From Imbricaverruca yamaguchii (taxonomy: Eukaryota > Arthropoda > Thecostraca > Neoverrucidae): 64,000 bases of DNA. Below are positions 35,697-48,275 of this stretch, in pieces. How positions within the stretch are numbered: the first letter of the stretch is position 1; every line of letters starts with the position of its first letter. The position numbers and the translations under genes are program-made. Location: contig JAOTOL010001564.1 in the NCBI GenBank assembly GCA_034440575.1, positions 1,240,001 to 1,304,000 of the forward strand, given 5' to 3'. The notes under the pieces are model-generated. The model searched no databases, was not told the origin of the DNA, and saw only the letters and a list, made by a program, of their open reading frames with translations.

Positions 35697-37310
35697 CTAA
35701 AGTAAACCAGTAAAATGTGGGCCTCCTTTCATGTCTATCGTATCTATCTGCGTTTACCTGATAAGCATGCATTGCTGTACCAAAACGAAGAGAAGAGAAA
35801 AACAAGCAATCCGGATTATACTGTTCCCCAATATGCATGCAACACATACCGTTCATGAAACAAAACACGCAAGACATACACGCTATACACACCGTGGATA
35901 GATGCATATCGACTAATCATATCATAATATCGGCCAATAGGCTGTATTCAAATTTATGTCAGGTATATGTTCCTTAGTGAGCAATGACCCAGCGATCTTC
36001 CGATCCGATGCATGGCTTCAGCTTTGAATAGTATCCGAAGGTAATAGTTTTCTGATTGTGTGTTGGTTTGTCTTCATCCTGGCGCAGCAATGCATGGATG
36101 TACATGCATACCAGACTTATAAAAAAAATGCTATTGGCATGCAGGGAGGCCCGACTTTTACTAGATAAGTTTACTTTGTGCTTTCGATACACATTTTGTT
36201 ACAGAAGCTACCGTCGTGTGTTAACAATGCAGGAAAACTTGCATAAATGTTTGTCTTGTAAGTAGCACCATTTAATGGGTCTCCAGAATCCGAAAGCCTA
36301 TGTCTATCAAGACATGACATGACATAGATAATAAAGTACGGTAGTTAAAATTCGGCAAAAGATTAAATTGCTTATTTTGAGTGGTTTGACGAAGGATTGT
36401 ACCCGAATATACACCAACAGCAAAATAACTTTTGACTGCATTTTATGATCTTCGAGGAAAGGTCATCGTATAATATTGATGGCAGGAAATATAAATGTGA
36501 TGTGCAGGTACAATAATACCCATCAGAGATATACGTTTTGAAAACGCTTTGGTGATGCGAAGTATTTTTGGGGAGCCTACTTCCCTCCCTTACCTCCACT
36601 TCAACATACACCCTGACACACGCACTTCCTGCCACAAATTTGCTTCATGTAGTTCGGACACCACAGTTCTTCAGCGAGTAGAAACATAGTTTGCTATACT
36701 TCTATATTTTCTGGAGTGCTCGCAAAGGCCAGTTTACGAATTGTCAATCACCCTAGCTCAAGCCGTGAGTATATTATCTGAAACTTTTGGAGGATATGTA
36801 CGCCACAATATGTCTAAAACACACTTTTGTAATTTAATCATTCGCGACAAGTGCAAGTTTCCATTCCCCCCCCCCCCCCCCACTTAGATGGTGGAAAAGG
36901 TTAAATGTATCCCACGCAGACTGGATTTGTGCACTTCGGTTTGTGAAAAAATGGCTAAAAATGTTCCGTGGCAGTAGCCCTAACTGTCTCTGTACGTGCA
37001 AAGGAACGATGTATCGCAAAGTCGTTCTCTTAGACAATGTTTCGACATTATAAGGAATGTGCCAAATCGGTTGAAGGTGCAATAGGTGACTTCGAAACTC
37101 TTGGAGAGATGTAGTACAATCTTCTAGAGTAGATGTATTTTAGACGCAGCACCCTTGAACATGGTAGCAAATTTGAAAACCGTTCTATGAATTGTGTTCT
37201 TGAAATGAGCTCCACAGGAGGGTTGCATATTACGTACGTAGTTCAGATATGCCTGTATTTCCTGGTCAATCATTGTTATATTAAAGATATATTAAAAGCT
37301 AAACTGATCT
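35697..37310. other. No gene recognised
   Basis: AT-rich sequence with a poly-C run at about 36866-36881. Confidence 0.55.
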
Positions 37311-37461
37311 TCTAGATCCAGGAACGATTCAATGTTAGAAGAAATGTAAATATTCATTGCGACGTTTCGGCCATAGGTCATTGTCAAACTAATGGCCTAT
37401 GGCCGAAACGTCGCAATATATACTTACATTTTTTTCTAACATTGCGTCGTTCCTGGATCTC
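37311..37461. repeat. Foldback element with hammerhead-like core
   Basis: Two arms of about 67 bases are near-perfect reverse complements (GATCCAGGAACGA, CAATGTTAGAA, TTGCGACGTTTCGGCCATAGG in the left arm), separated by about 17 bases. The right arm with the spacer contains CTAATGGCCTATGGCCGAAAC. This resembles a hammerhead ribozyme core (CUGAUGA, stem II, GAAAC) with two core substitutions. Such motifs are known in Penelope-like elements and retrozymes, so this may be a paired terminal fragment. Confidence 0.75.
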
Positions 37462-38379
37462 GATCAATTTATCTTGAAATATATCCACAAAAATGATTGC
37501 ATATCAAGCATGAATTGACTATGTTGCTGCCAAATCCAATTATACTCAATCACTGTTGTAGTAGTTTTTTTTGGGAAATGCTTAAAGCATTTATTATATT
37601 TATCAGAGATCTACACCACGAATTTATATAGAAGAACTGCGATATTGCTCAACAAAAACCACCATATGAGACCATTTGGAACTGAGCAGCAGTGGGTGTG
37701 ACGCCTGCTCAACGATCACTGGTAGGTGCTGCCAGGGTGGAACTCTGCATACTTTTGGGGATCCGGTGCCGTTTAAAGCAAACGTTGTCCTTCCCTCAAT
37801 AATTTCAGCTTTAAACATGGGACCATATAGAGCGGGTTCCAAGTCGCTTAGCGTTCTCCAATTTCCTCCAGCTCCCCACCCCACCCCCTCCCCACACCCA
37901 ATAACTTTTATAAAGTTGTGCCCCTATGTGCTGCCATGTGTTGCTCAGACCTGCGTCGTCAAAGCAGTTAGATGCTCACGAACATTGCAATACTTGTCTT
38001 ACATTCTACTCACACTGATAATTCAAAATTCGCTAAAGTTGCCCCAAGCGTGCCCTAAATGTATCGCACAAGTGCCCAAGGAAAGGCTGCGTGATGACTG
38101 ATGGCAAGAGCATATCATAACGCCAATGTCGTAGAAGCATTCCGTGTGCAGCGTCATTGATCGAATGCTTGAATGTTTAATCAACTGTGATGGAAGCTGC
38201 CCCGCATAGCCCCGAGGAAGTGGATACCAGCATTCGTCACGACTAAGCTGTCAGCAACGTCAACTCGCCCAGATATTTAGATCTGGTAGCACAGGATGTG
38301 TCTCGAGGCGACGCACCCAACGGTCGGCGAATGAAGTAACTGCAAAGTGCCGACTCGGTTCCCAGCGCCAACTCACCGC
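37462..38379. other. No feature recognised
   Basis: A plus-strand frame of 141 codons at 37676-38101 shows no known domain and is not supported. Confidence 0.5.
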
Positions 38380-38800
38380 AGCGTAATGACACGGCGGCAA
38401 TGCCGGCAAGCGTCAGCTGCATGCGCTGCGCTATGATTCACGTCGGTCGTCGCCGGTAATGCAGCTTATTAATCAGCTGCCCTTGGGGGCGGGCCGGCCA
38501 ATCGCCGTTCTGGTGGCATGGCAGCCGGCCGATGCAGGCCCGGCAGCGGCAACCGGCGGCCGGCGGCGGCCCGCCATTGGCCGAGAGCGCGACCACTGCA
38601 GAGCGCGGCCGCCGCTGGTGGCGCCACCGGTCGGTGGCGGCCGCGCCGCCCGCCACGCGCGCTTCCGGCCCCCGCGCCATCGCTGGAGCCGGCCGGCGGC
38701 CGACGCTGGAGCCGCGTCGCGACGTGAGATTGTGACTCATCTGCGGCCGCGCGCGCGCGCGTGACAAAAGAACAGCGCCACGGGCGCGACGCCGGCGAAT
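38380..38800. other. GC- and CpG-rich island
   Basis: GGCCGG-rich sequence with CTTATTAATCAGCTG at its left edge and a GCGCGCGCGCGCG run near 38750. The open frames are compositional. Confidence 0.35.
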
Positions 38801-39147
38801 GACCGCGTCCATCGACGAATCGAATCGCCGCTTGTCAGAAACGTCTGACGTCGATGTTTCGAGAGATAGGGCCGACGGTGTTGACAGCTGGTTTTTGCCT
38901 TTGTCATGCTTTATCGCTAACGTTCGAACGCGTGTAATGAGTGAACCCCCTCCCCCCACAGATTCCTCGCGTTGGGCGAGACGCTCGCCGATTGCTCTCG
39001 TAGCCTTCGTTGCTACCGGCTGGCGATATTGTTCCTCTTTCTTGAGCTTTCTATGACTTCTTACCCAAATTATTGACTGTAGCAAGCTCAAGCATCGAGT
39101 AATTTCAAATAAGCTCTGATGGTTAGGGTTGCAAACATCATACCCAG

Positions 39148-39335
39148 CGGATGAAAGAGTAGAGGATGGCGGGGCTACATGAAGCCCAGTAGATGAGGGA
39201 GTGGAGCATGACGGAGCTACATGAAGCCCAGTAGATGAGGAAGTGGAGCAGGGCGGGACTACAGAATGATCAGTGGATGAGGGAATGGAGCATGGTAGAA
39301 CTATAGCACAGTGGATGAGGGAGAATGGTGGGGCT
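39148..39335. repeat. About 42-bp minisatellite, 4-5 copies
   Basis: GTGGATGAGGGAGTGGAGCA-type units separated by GGCGGGGCTACATGAAGCCCA variants recur across the stretch. Confidence 0.8.
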
Positions 39336-40291
39336 CCATGGAAATTATTTGGCATGTATAGCAAGTTTTGAATCAGCTTTATTTGATACCAAAGCAAGAA
39401 ATGTTTCACAAGATGCGATACAAAGAACAGATGCTGTCGGGAAATGTTTTTTTTAATATAAAAAAGACAGTCAGTTTAAGTGAGGGATGGAGTTGTCGAA
39501 CGCTGTGGGTTTTTGATCTGAAAAAAAAATGTTAACGTGAATATGTTGTATTTTGATGTCTGATGATATTTAGCATGTTTTTCTGGTTTACCTCTTCTTC
39601 TTTTTAAATCTTTAGCGAAGGCAGAGTGTCATCCGCTAGATTGTTACATTAAGGAAGGGATTACGTCAATCTGGCTTATGTGACATCCGGTTTATCAATT
39701 AAGCAAAAGAGGAAAGATGAGACGCCTTCAAACAAAGAACGTGGCGTAAGGGCATGCATGGCATACAGGTTCATGTGCATGCATAAAATCATGACATTTG
39801 TAGTCTGGGCAGCTTCGTAACCTACGAACAGGCTCCACTGCCCACCTGCAACCTGAAACGAAGCGCAGGCCCGGCACCTAGAGCGAATCGTGGGCGTCAG
39901 GTCCGATCTTGTGTATGTAGGTGTATGTGTAAGTTAAAGCTTGGAAAAACCTGAAAACGTGGAAAACCAAGCTGCTTGGAAAATCCGTAGGTAAAAACCA
40001 AGCGCAATCTATATGGCAAACCGTTCGTTTTGGCCAAATTGCATTGGTCCATGCCTACCTAGTGTGAAATAACCTATATGTATGTGTTTTACACTGTCGC
40101 ACAGGAAAAAGTGTGTAACGAAGTCACATAGCTAACGAGGAGTGTAACGTGTTTCCTATTACATTTTATTTCACATCAAATTAGCTTGGACCAGGTAACG
40201 TGTTACAGAGAAGTCAGTTTGGAAAGTTTGGTGTCATGTAAAAAGCGGAAAGGTACCTCGAGGAGCGCCGGGTGCTCATCCAGAGGAGAGC
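39336..40291. other. No gene recognised
   Basis: AT-rich sequence. Part may be 3' sequence of the LINE relic on the minus strand. Confidence 0.4.
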
Positions 40292-40337
40292 CCGAAGCGA
40301 AATTTATGTCAACACCCATACATAAATTTCGCTTCGG
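40292..40337. repeat. Perfect 18-bp-arm hairpin
   Basis: CCGAAGCGAAATTTATGT and its exact reverse complement ACATAAATTTCGCTTCGG flank a 10-base spacer. It lies just beyond the 3' side of the minus-strand LINE relic and may belong to its 3' region, but no run of T marks it as a terminator. Confidence 0.9.
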
Positions 40338-40382
40338 AATACTGGAACATGGCGTGACGATGAGGAGAACATGTTGAACAGG

Positions 40383-40993
40383 TAAGTAAAATATGGGTTA
40401 CAGTAATGTGGACTCGACATGAGCTACAAAGTGGAAGGCGGGTGTGGTCGATGAAAAATATAATTGTGTGTCAGTATGGTGTATCCGAGGCGAAGTCTGG
40501 CGAGCACCACCTCGTTCAAATTGGAGTGCTGGTTGGTGGAGGGCCAGCTGGAGAGTGTGGTGTGGTATAGATGTGTGAGTGTGATAGCGTATAGATGCAT
40601 GGTGCCGTGTGACCAACAGGCCTGGATATATTTCTTGAATACATTATTTGTTAGGTATAGAAGATCCACGGTGGGCACCGAAACTCCCTCGTTCGGGGGA
40701 GGGGTCGATCGCCGCCCGGGCCAGACCATCCGCTCGATCGTTTCCCGGGATACCCCTGTGTCCGGGGATCTAGGGGAGGGTGAGCTGAAGATGTGCGTGG
40801 TTGACATTGTAGAAGTGTCGGATGGAATGAGTGTGCGGTACGTGGTGCTGTGCATGGCCCCGAGGGCGTCAACGAGGGATAGTGAGTCAGTGCAGATTGT
40901 AGTAGGGGAAGTGATGTGTTGCGCAATGATGTGTTGGAAGCAAGTGAGTATGGCGACTAATTCTGCTATGTATACCGAATGATGAAGTGTCAA
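40383..40993 (-). pseudogene. Degraded LINE retrotransposon fragment, RNase H C-terminal part
   Basis: The minus-strand frame contains YIAELVAIL followed by ICTDSLSLVDAL. These are the second and third acidic motifs of RNase H as found in I/Jockey-group LINEs. Later comes LNEVVLARLRLGYTILTHNY, the usual segment before the terminal zinc motif. The frame then stops at 40424-40426, but the next frame continues as CSSC then TVTHILLTC, the expected C-x2-C tail. A frameshift therefore separates them. The first catalytic Asp and everything upstream (endonuclease, reverse transcriptase) are missing, and the middle holds an unmatched Ser/Pro-rich stretch. It is a dead 5'-truncated copy. Confidence 0.75.
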
Positions 40994-42859
40994 TTTAGTT
41001 TGACCACTGTGGGGCCCATCGCACTAGGCGGCGCCCGTACCATTGCTGGAACGAGAGCTGTCTTGCTATTTAACATTTAATTACGGTCTTGTTGCCGTTC
41101 AGTATGACTTCACAACTCAACACAAATATGCGTTGTTCGCCGAGTCCCACTGTGGACATGTATTTAGCGCTGGTGGAGCGGTTTTTTGCTGTCGCTTCGG
41201 GCCTCCTAGAAGACTTCCTTGCGGATTCATAGTACTAGGCAACTTTCTGGCAGAACAGTTTAGCCAGTTCTGACCAATTATGTCTCGCGTAAACAGTCCC
41301 TCACTGTGCATTGTGTATATTAGGCTTAAGCACAAAACTAGTATCTTCAGGCCCGTGTTGTGCATATTGGACATCAATATCAAGTCAATATCCGTATTGT
41401 TCCCAGTTGGTCTAACGTTTAGAAACGCTTAAATAAAAGAAACTACACGCAAGGATACAATGGTAGCTATGTGAGGGTTCTTTCTCGTGTAGGCATGCAT
41501 GTACTTACTCAGGTTATGAGGATGAGGACTAATAAAGCTCGCCAGCAAATTAAGACAATGCCATATTTTCTGCGTAAGAACGTCATCCTGAAAATGTTGG
41601 TTGCTGACAATATCTGCAACTGTTTTGTCTCCCATGCAATGTCCGCGAAGTTATCAGGTACCTACATCAGTTACCAGTCATTATGTGTGCGTCAGTTACC
41701 ATCAGTATGTGTGTCGGTGCACTAAATTATAAATTTGGATAGTATCAGACACATAGCTAGGAAAATAATTACATCTTTAGTTCAATATCCCCCAGCCGAT
41801 ATTGAGTACATCTTTCACTGGCCGATACATACTTATCATATGTATGAATGCTTACAGTTTGCAGTACTTGTGATAATCCGATATTATAGCCCACCAACCA
41901 CTTTTAGATTCCCATGTACGCTTGGAAACATTTGCATTACACAATATGATTTAGTGGGAAGTGGTCATGTATGTCATTCGCTACATCTTCCATTACATAA
42001 TTCACACCGTATTTTTGTATATTTGATGTCCAATCGAAGCTGAATTTCAACGCCATGACCAAATATAGGTACATTGGCTGCACAGGCTGAATATGCCTAT
42101 TGCAGACTGCGGAAATGCAGAGACGGCACGCATTTTGTAGGTGATTCGCTTTCTAGCTGTCCTGTAAATCTATTCTTGGAAAACATCAGATACTTATGCA
42201 TTACCTTTGACTGGAGTGTACCACCAATTTCTTTTGCATATATTATTGTGAAAAGATGACCATAGTGAATCACTTCAGCTGATTTGTAAATCATACATTG
42301 TACGTGCTTTAAGAATACATATAGATCTAAAAAGTAGAATATTTTGTTATCTATGCTTTTGTTTCATATTAGATCAGACTAAGCTGTGAATATTTTTTTT
42401 TAATGTAGGAAATTAGGAGCAAAAATTCATGTCAGCTCACAACTGCAATTTCGCTACTTAGGAGATGTTGGCACTAGTACTGCAAATTCCGATATGGCAC
42501 GGCAAAAAAAAACATGCATACAATAAAGCAGGTTACCTTACCATGCCAAGAAAAGCGACAATACTATTGACTCCACTCCCCCGATGACATTAGCTGCAAT
42601 GTTATTTTTGATGAAGTCCCATGGGAAACAGATGGACGCCCATGGAGAACAGGCTGGTATTGCATTGGAGCCTAAAATGCTGAGACTGCGAAAATGCTGA
42701 CTTTCCACCCCTTGTGGAAGTCCTGACCGAACTGCAAATGCCTCACTTGTAAAATGGCATTACTCTGTCTATTACAATGCTAGCTGTATCCATGATTGTA
42801 CATCTCCCCTGAGTCCACAGTTCAGCAGTCCCCAAACAACGTATATCAGTACAATATCT
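40994..42859. other. No feature recognised
   Basis: AT-rich sequence with short frames only. Confidence 0.55.
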
Positions 42860-43050
42860 CGATGCAATATCTCTGTCTCTCTGTCTCTCTGTATCTCTAG
42901 CTTTCTGTCTCTCTGTCTCCCTGTCCCTTTGTATCTCTGTCTCTCTGTCTCTCTGTCTCTCTGTCTCTGTCTCTGTCTCTCTGCCTGTGTCTCTCTGTCT
43001 CCGTCTCTCTGTCTCCCTGTTTCTCTGTCTCTCTCTCTGCCTCTCCATTT
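42860..43050. repeat. TGTCTCTC-rich low-complexity block
   Basis: Irregular repeats of CTGTCTCTCTGTCTC with CCTGT variants. Frames over it (Arg/Glu-rich on the minus strand) are artefacts. Confidence 0.9.
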
Positions 43051-46000
43051 CACGCCCTCACGAAAGCCGATTCATAGTACCACCCGTTGTCGTTCTCGGC
43101 TGGTATTCAAACAGGACGTCACGCCAAATCAAAGAACGATCTAGATAACCGATTGATATTAATTGAGTTCCATTCATTTTCACCTCTGGTGATAATGGAT
43201 GTTTCCGCTATTTTTTTAACAAATATGTGTTGGGTGACGTCCAACAACTCCATGCTCACAACTACACAGCCTGTTTATTACATCGCTTAATAGTATTTGC
43301 AGGGCCATTTAAATATGCATGTGCTGTGCTGATATCTACCTTCGCTACCATGTGTAAGATACTAGTTCATGTCGGGGTTCATGTCGAAAACGTATGTGCA
43401 TGATGGTTTCACAACGGAACAATAAAGCTACATCATTCGAGGGGATATGGGTGCTGATTTATTGTCCACGATTTCTATACAACTCAATCGAGGTAGTGTT
43501 ATAGTTTATGACCAGATGAGTCGTCACACCAATGGTGGTGAAGCCCAATACCTGTACCTCCACCTCCCCAAATTGTTATCGGGCTCCACTCATGCACGGT
43601 AGCCATAGGTGTAACCGCTGGGAATCGAAAACGGAATGTCTCCAAACATTTTCAGGTGTCACCTGCTGCTACCCTCCCGATCTTCACCTCTATGGTGCTT
43701 TTTAAACGCATTAACGTATCTACATCCGCACGCGTGACAGATATGTATTGATCGCCAGCAACACAAAATTTGATCTAGCTCGCCTTGACAAGGGCGTGAT
43801 CACCTATGAAACTATATTTCACAGTCGCATCGTAGTTTATCTTTCTTCCAGTAGCTCGTGCATCGCACGTCAGTCTCCAGCACACCGAATGGGTGCTTTG
43901 TCCTTCAAGCTGTTCTTGGTTGACAAGCTTTCCTTCCTCATTGGCATCTTCCGGCTTCCGTTACAGAAGTGCTGAGCCATGGCATGTCCACCGACCCATT
44001 TCACGGTTATTAAAGCCTCCAGTGTGCCTGGGAACGAAATTTCGGGTTTCAGGTTGGATAAGCGACTTCCGAATAACGTCATAAAAGCTGCCACTGTTGA
44101 CAATGTCATGAAGGGTTGGTGTTCATCCAGTATGTTTAGTAGCTTCTCCTGATACCAGCAGTGACTATGATCACTGAACACTGATTCATGGTCTATTTGA
44201 CCTCCAAAAGAACGCCTGTGAACATCACAAAGCCATTCTGACGGCATGTGTCAACTAAGTAAATCGATTTTGCAAGTACATGCTTTTGAAAGGCATATGA
44301 TCATATCGCACTACTACGACAAGACTGGTAATGCCAGTGGGGCCAACAAAGTTCCAGTACTTCTGTATTCACCCTAACTATATTGTGACGCCCTTGACAT
44401 GAACACCATTGAAGAAGGGGATATGTGATGAGAGCTATTTAAATTAACTGCAGTTCAACACCTAATTTCAAACATTCGCATTCAGCATATTCCTTGTTTA
44501 TGACATGAGTAAGAGAGGAATGTAGTTTCGACCTGTTCTCCGACACACACGAACCCGGTATGGAACATATGCGATGTCATGTTGACCGCAGACATATTAG
44601 GGCAAATTATTGGGAGGGCTGGTCTCCTCCACACCACCAGATAGTTTATCCCATAGTTCTCAGCCGCATCTGGAGGAAAACAGTGACGCTATAGCATTGG
44701 CTTGTCCTTAAATAATATTGAATCACAGATGATTGCTGCGATAAATAAATACAAAAAGTTCCGTTGCCGCAAATTACCACACTAGATCCGCAAAGCTAGA
44801 GCATACAGTAGTTCACTCATCTGTCTATGTTATTGTTTACTTGTAGGATATTTAGCTCCAGTTTTATTCTCTTATTGACAAACAATTCAGGTAATCGAAG
44901 CAGATTGACCCTTCCTAGCCACAATAAAAGAAGCATAACCTTCACCGACATAGGGTATCGTTTTATGTCGGTTTATTTTAAGGACGTCATACTATACTTC
45001 CCTCCCGTCATTTCCCTCATCTCAATGCTGATTTGTTACCTTCAGCTTCTTCCACAATTTGTATAAGACTATGAAGTTTCCTCGCCACTCTAGGATGATT
45101 GATAGCTGCCTGGTCATAGGAGTTGCGACAGATTTTGGATAGGGAGGACGAGAAGACTAGGTATACATTTTTTTATGGCATAGTCATACGCATGGTTATA
45201 ATTTGCATGACGTTTGGAAGATCTAAACACTCCTGCTCGCCTCCGTGGCATATATTTTCGCCAGAGACATTCAGTAGTGTCACACGAAATTCATTAGATT
45301 ATATTTTGCGTAACAGTTTGGATGTCCGAATTTTTTTCAGTTAGCCTTTAGCATGTTTGTTAAGTTGAGAAACATTTCTTGTCAGGGAAGTATTCTCTTG
45401 AGACCCTACCACTCAATTGCTTGAAATTTAGCTTACCAAAATAATAATATGCATAGTGTTAGTGTGCAAGAAACGCGCACTACTTTATATCCATTGAAGA
45501 ACCGCAATTATGTTAGATTCTTACGCCCGAGCTTCGATTTCAAAACCTACCTAATGAGTCGCATTATCCCATAGGAAAATTGCGAGTTATTGAATTGGTC
45601 GTGAAATCAAAGATTATTACTTACTGCATGCTATTGGTAAGCTAATTTTCAAGTACTTGGAAATTCGGTGCATGAATCATCCCACCAAGCACCTCTGCCA
45701 GCAATAGGACGAGCAGTCACCGCCTCGATGATGTAATGCGATAGTCGAATCAACACATATTGGTCATTTTTGTTGCCATATGCTTTGCCACAGAAATTTG
45801 TTGGAGTATTGTTGGGGAGTTCTGAGGAAATGTTCACTGTTTCAATTCAGCGACCACACGCATAATGCCCACATTACAGAAGTGCTTTGGGCCTATTCCC
45901 ATACCACACTGACGAGGGAGGTCATATCTCTTACAATATATTGAAACCGTGACCTTTGCCACTCCTTGCGTACAAACTATGACACAAGACTCCGGCAGAA

Positions 46001-46339
46001 AAGTATTTGAGTATTGAATTCGGTATGGTATGACTGTTGGGTATAGCATGACTTATTAACATTCCTCGACATCAAGCAGATACGAAATCATTTCGGCAGT
46101 TTTCTGCGAAGTTTTAATCGATGACTCCTCTCCGGATAGTGAATGTTTTGTGTTGTTATTATCAATGACTAGAGTAACAACTATGCGCACTATTGCCCAA
46201 AAATATCGCTTTGGAGCAAAAGTCAAGCTGCCTTCTAGATTATGTGGATTATGTTGTATCCCAGTCCAAATTAGTCGCATCGCCCGTGAATATTTCATTC
46301 CAGTTCAACAATTGGTCGGAACCGAGTTGTTTTAACGAC
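43051..46339. other. No gene recognised
   Basis: AT-rich. A minus-strand frame of 125 codons (43870-44247) has no recognised motif and no good splice context that I can see. Confidence 0.5.
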
Positions 46340-46680
46340 AGCTTCATCGGTCCGGTCGTTCGCGGATCCATTCCGAAGCCGAGCACGGCAAACTACCTGC
46401 TGCCGGCCTAGCCGAACTGACGGAAAACAAGCGCCAACAAACTGAAAGGAAAGGCCATTTCGAATCCCATGTTTCCAATTTGACTCAACTCTGCCCAGCG
46501 GACCGCTGCCCGCCGGAGCTGGACCGGCAGCCAGCTACGGCGGGCCGTCTCATTTCCCGGCTGCCCGTCCGACGCACGGCGCAATCTCGCAACAGAGTGG
46601 CAGCCGCCCGGCCAGTTGCTGCCCCACAGTCGCCTCCCTCGCAGTCAGCGTCGTGCGGCGGGCCCGATTTTTAATGCATG
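46340..46680. other. GC-rich island
   Basis: Moderately GC-rich and CpG-containing, ending in GCCCGATTTTTAATGCATG. No recognisable coding sequence. Confidence 0.3.
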
Positions 46681-48137
46681 ATCCAATTCCCCGCCGTCCC
46701 GGAAGACGCGATGGAGTCATTCTGACATCGCACGAGACTTAATTTCCTGAACGGTGTGGGGATTATTGTCGCCGTGCTGCAGCAATCCGAGCGAGGTTTA
46801 TAAACATCGTTGGATATCCGGCCAATCGGTGAAGTGGTGGACAGGGTTCGGAACGAGCTACACGCCACACAGATATTGCTTCCATTATGCGTGCTGAGCA
46901 CGGCTTGTTCAAATTAAAACTAGTCTGGCCTATGGCCACATGACGGATTCACCATCCACTTGCGATCACCAGGATCATAATCAGAGCAACTCGAACACGC
47001 AGCACAATCACACGCTGGATCGGAAGAGCGTATGAATGTATTCACAACAGGCCTGAGGTGCGCAGGGGTTTCTGAAGTGGAGGGTGCTCGACCCAGACTC
47101 ACACACTCTTGGAAGGTTGTTTCTCGCCAAAGGTCTATGAAAGTACGACAGCAGAAAGGTAGTACTGCTTAGGGCAGGCATCGTATAGTGAAAAGACGAA
47201 TGAGAATAAAACAATTCGACTATATGGCGTGGTAAGGTGTAGTGTGACCGGCATGCTGCTTTTTTGGCGTGGCTTATTATTTGCGTTATAGTTATGTTGC
47301 TAGATGTTTAACGTGTAAATAGAGATAGCGTCGACAAGGACAAAGGTCCGTTGTGTCAGAATCCTACACGAGGCCCCATACTAATGGGGAGACACCCCCA
47401 TTTGGGAGTGTCTCCAAAATATGATTTATAAGGCCACACGTCAATTCACTCTCAGTCATTCAAGACCGAGCCAGAATAATGTTTTCACGGGCGTTTGTCT
47501 GTCTGCCTCTAGATAACTTCGCGTTCATCAGGCTCGACGCCGACTGTTTATCACAGCGGTGTGATACAAAAGTTGTGATCAGCATGTGCAAAGGTCCAGC
47601 AGCATGGCACACACTCAGCAGCAGGAGCAGTGTGGGTTGTTTGCTGGCGGCGGCCTTCCATCGAGCAACATCTAAAACGCTCATGACTGATCTTAACCCG
47701 GCATTTCCCTCAGGGGGAAGGAGCGGGTAAAAGTAGCATGTTTAGCACTATACGAGATACATGGCTTTCTGCAGAGCTTTCAGATGTGCATTTAGATGTA
47801 CGATTCCTTACGTGTGCGTTGAATTACGAGTGCTGTATGATCATAAGCTAATCTCGGATTTTATCAGGTCCGATGATTTGACATGACTTGAATGACAACG
47901 ATACCATAAATCCGTCTGCTGAATTTGTTCAGGATAGTCCATGAACAAAATGACCATATTGGGAGCAGGGAATATTATGCTCGCAAGTCTAGGTTGATCA
48001 GATATTGGTGCTACAGTCGAGTTGTTTCCACCGCTTTCAACGAAGGCTGATTAGTGCTTGGGGATATGCTTTCGTCCAATGCAGGTGGACTGTTTTCACA
48101 TTCCCGCAATTATCCAGTCGATATGCCAATACCATTT
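46681..48137. other. No gene recognised
   Basis: Ordinary sequence apart from the small inverted repeat at 47388-47415. Confidence 0.5.
47388..47415. repeat. Short inverted repeat
   Basis: GGAGACAC and GTGTCTCC flank a 12-base spacer. It is too short to assign a role. Confidence 0.5.
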
Positions 48138-48275
48138 CCGGCCCGATAGCTCGGTTGGCAGTGCGCCGACCTGCACTGGCCTGTTCTGGGAGGACAGGGT
48201 TCGTCGCAGTTAGTTGGTTATTTGAGTCTCAGGGCGCATCGACCAGGTTTGGTCATTTGGCGCTCGTCATCGCAG
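48138..48275 (+). mobile_element. tRNA-derived SINE copy (family B-like head plus body)
   Basis: GCCCGATAGCTCGGTTGG resembles box A of a tRNA promoter and ACAGGGTTCGTCGC resembles box B. The head runs straight into GTTGGTTATTTGAGTC and CAGGGCGCATCGACCAG, the body segment also seen at 18197-18252 and 20040-20112. The head shares GCCTGCACTGG and ACAGGGTTCG with the intronic SINE at 31885-32221. Confidence 0.7.

Noticed and set aside
43870..44247. 125-codon minus-strand frame
   Set aside because: No known motif, AT-rich surroundings and no start or splice context stronger than chance.
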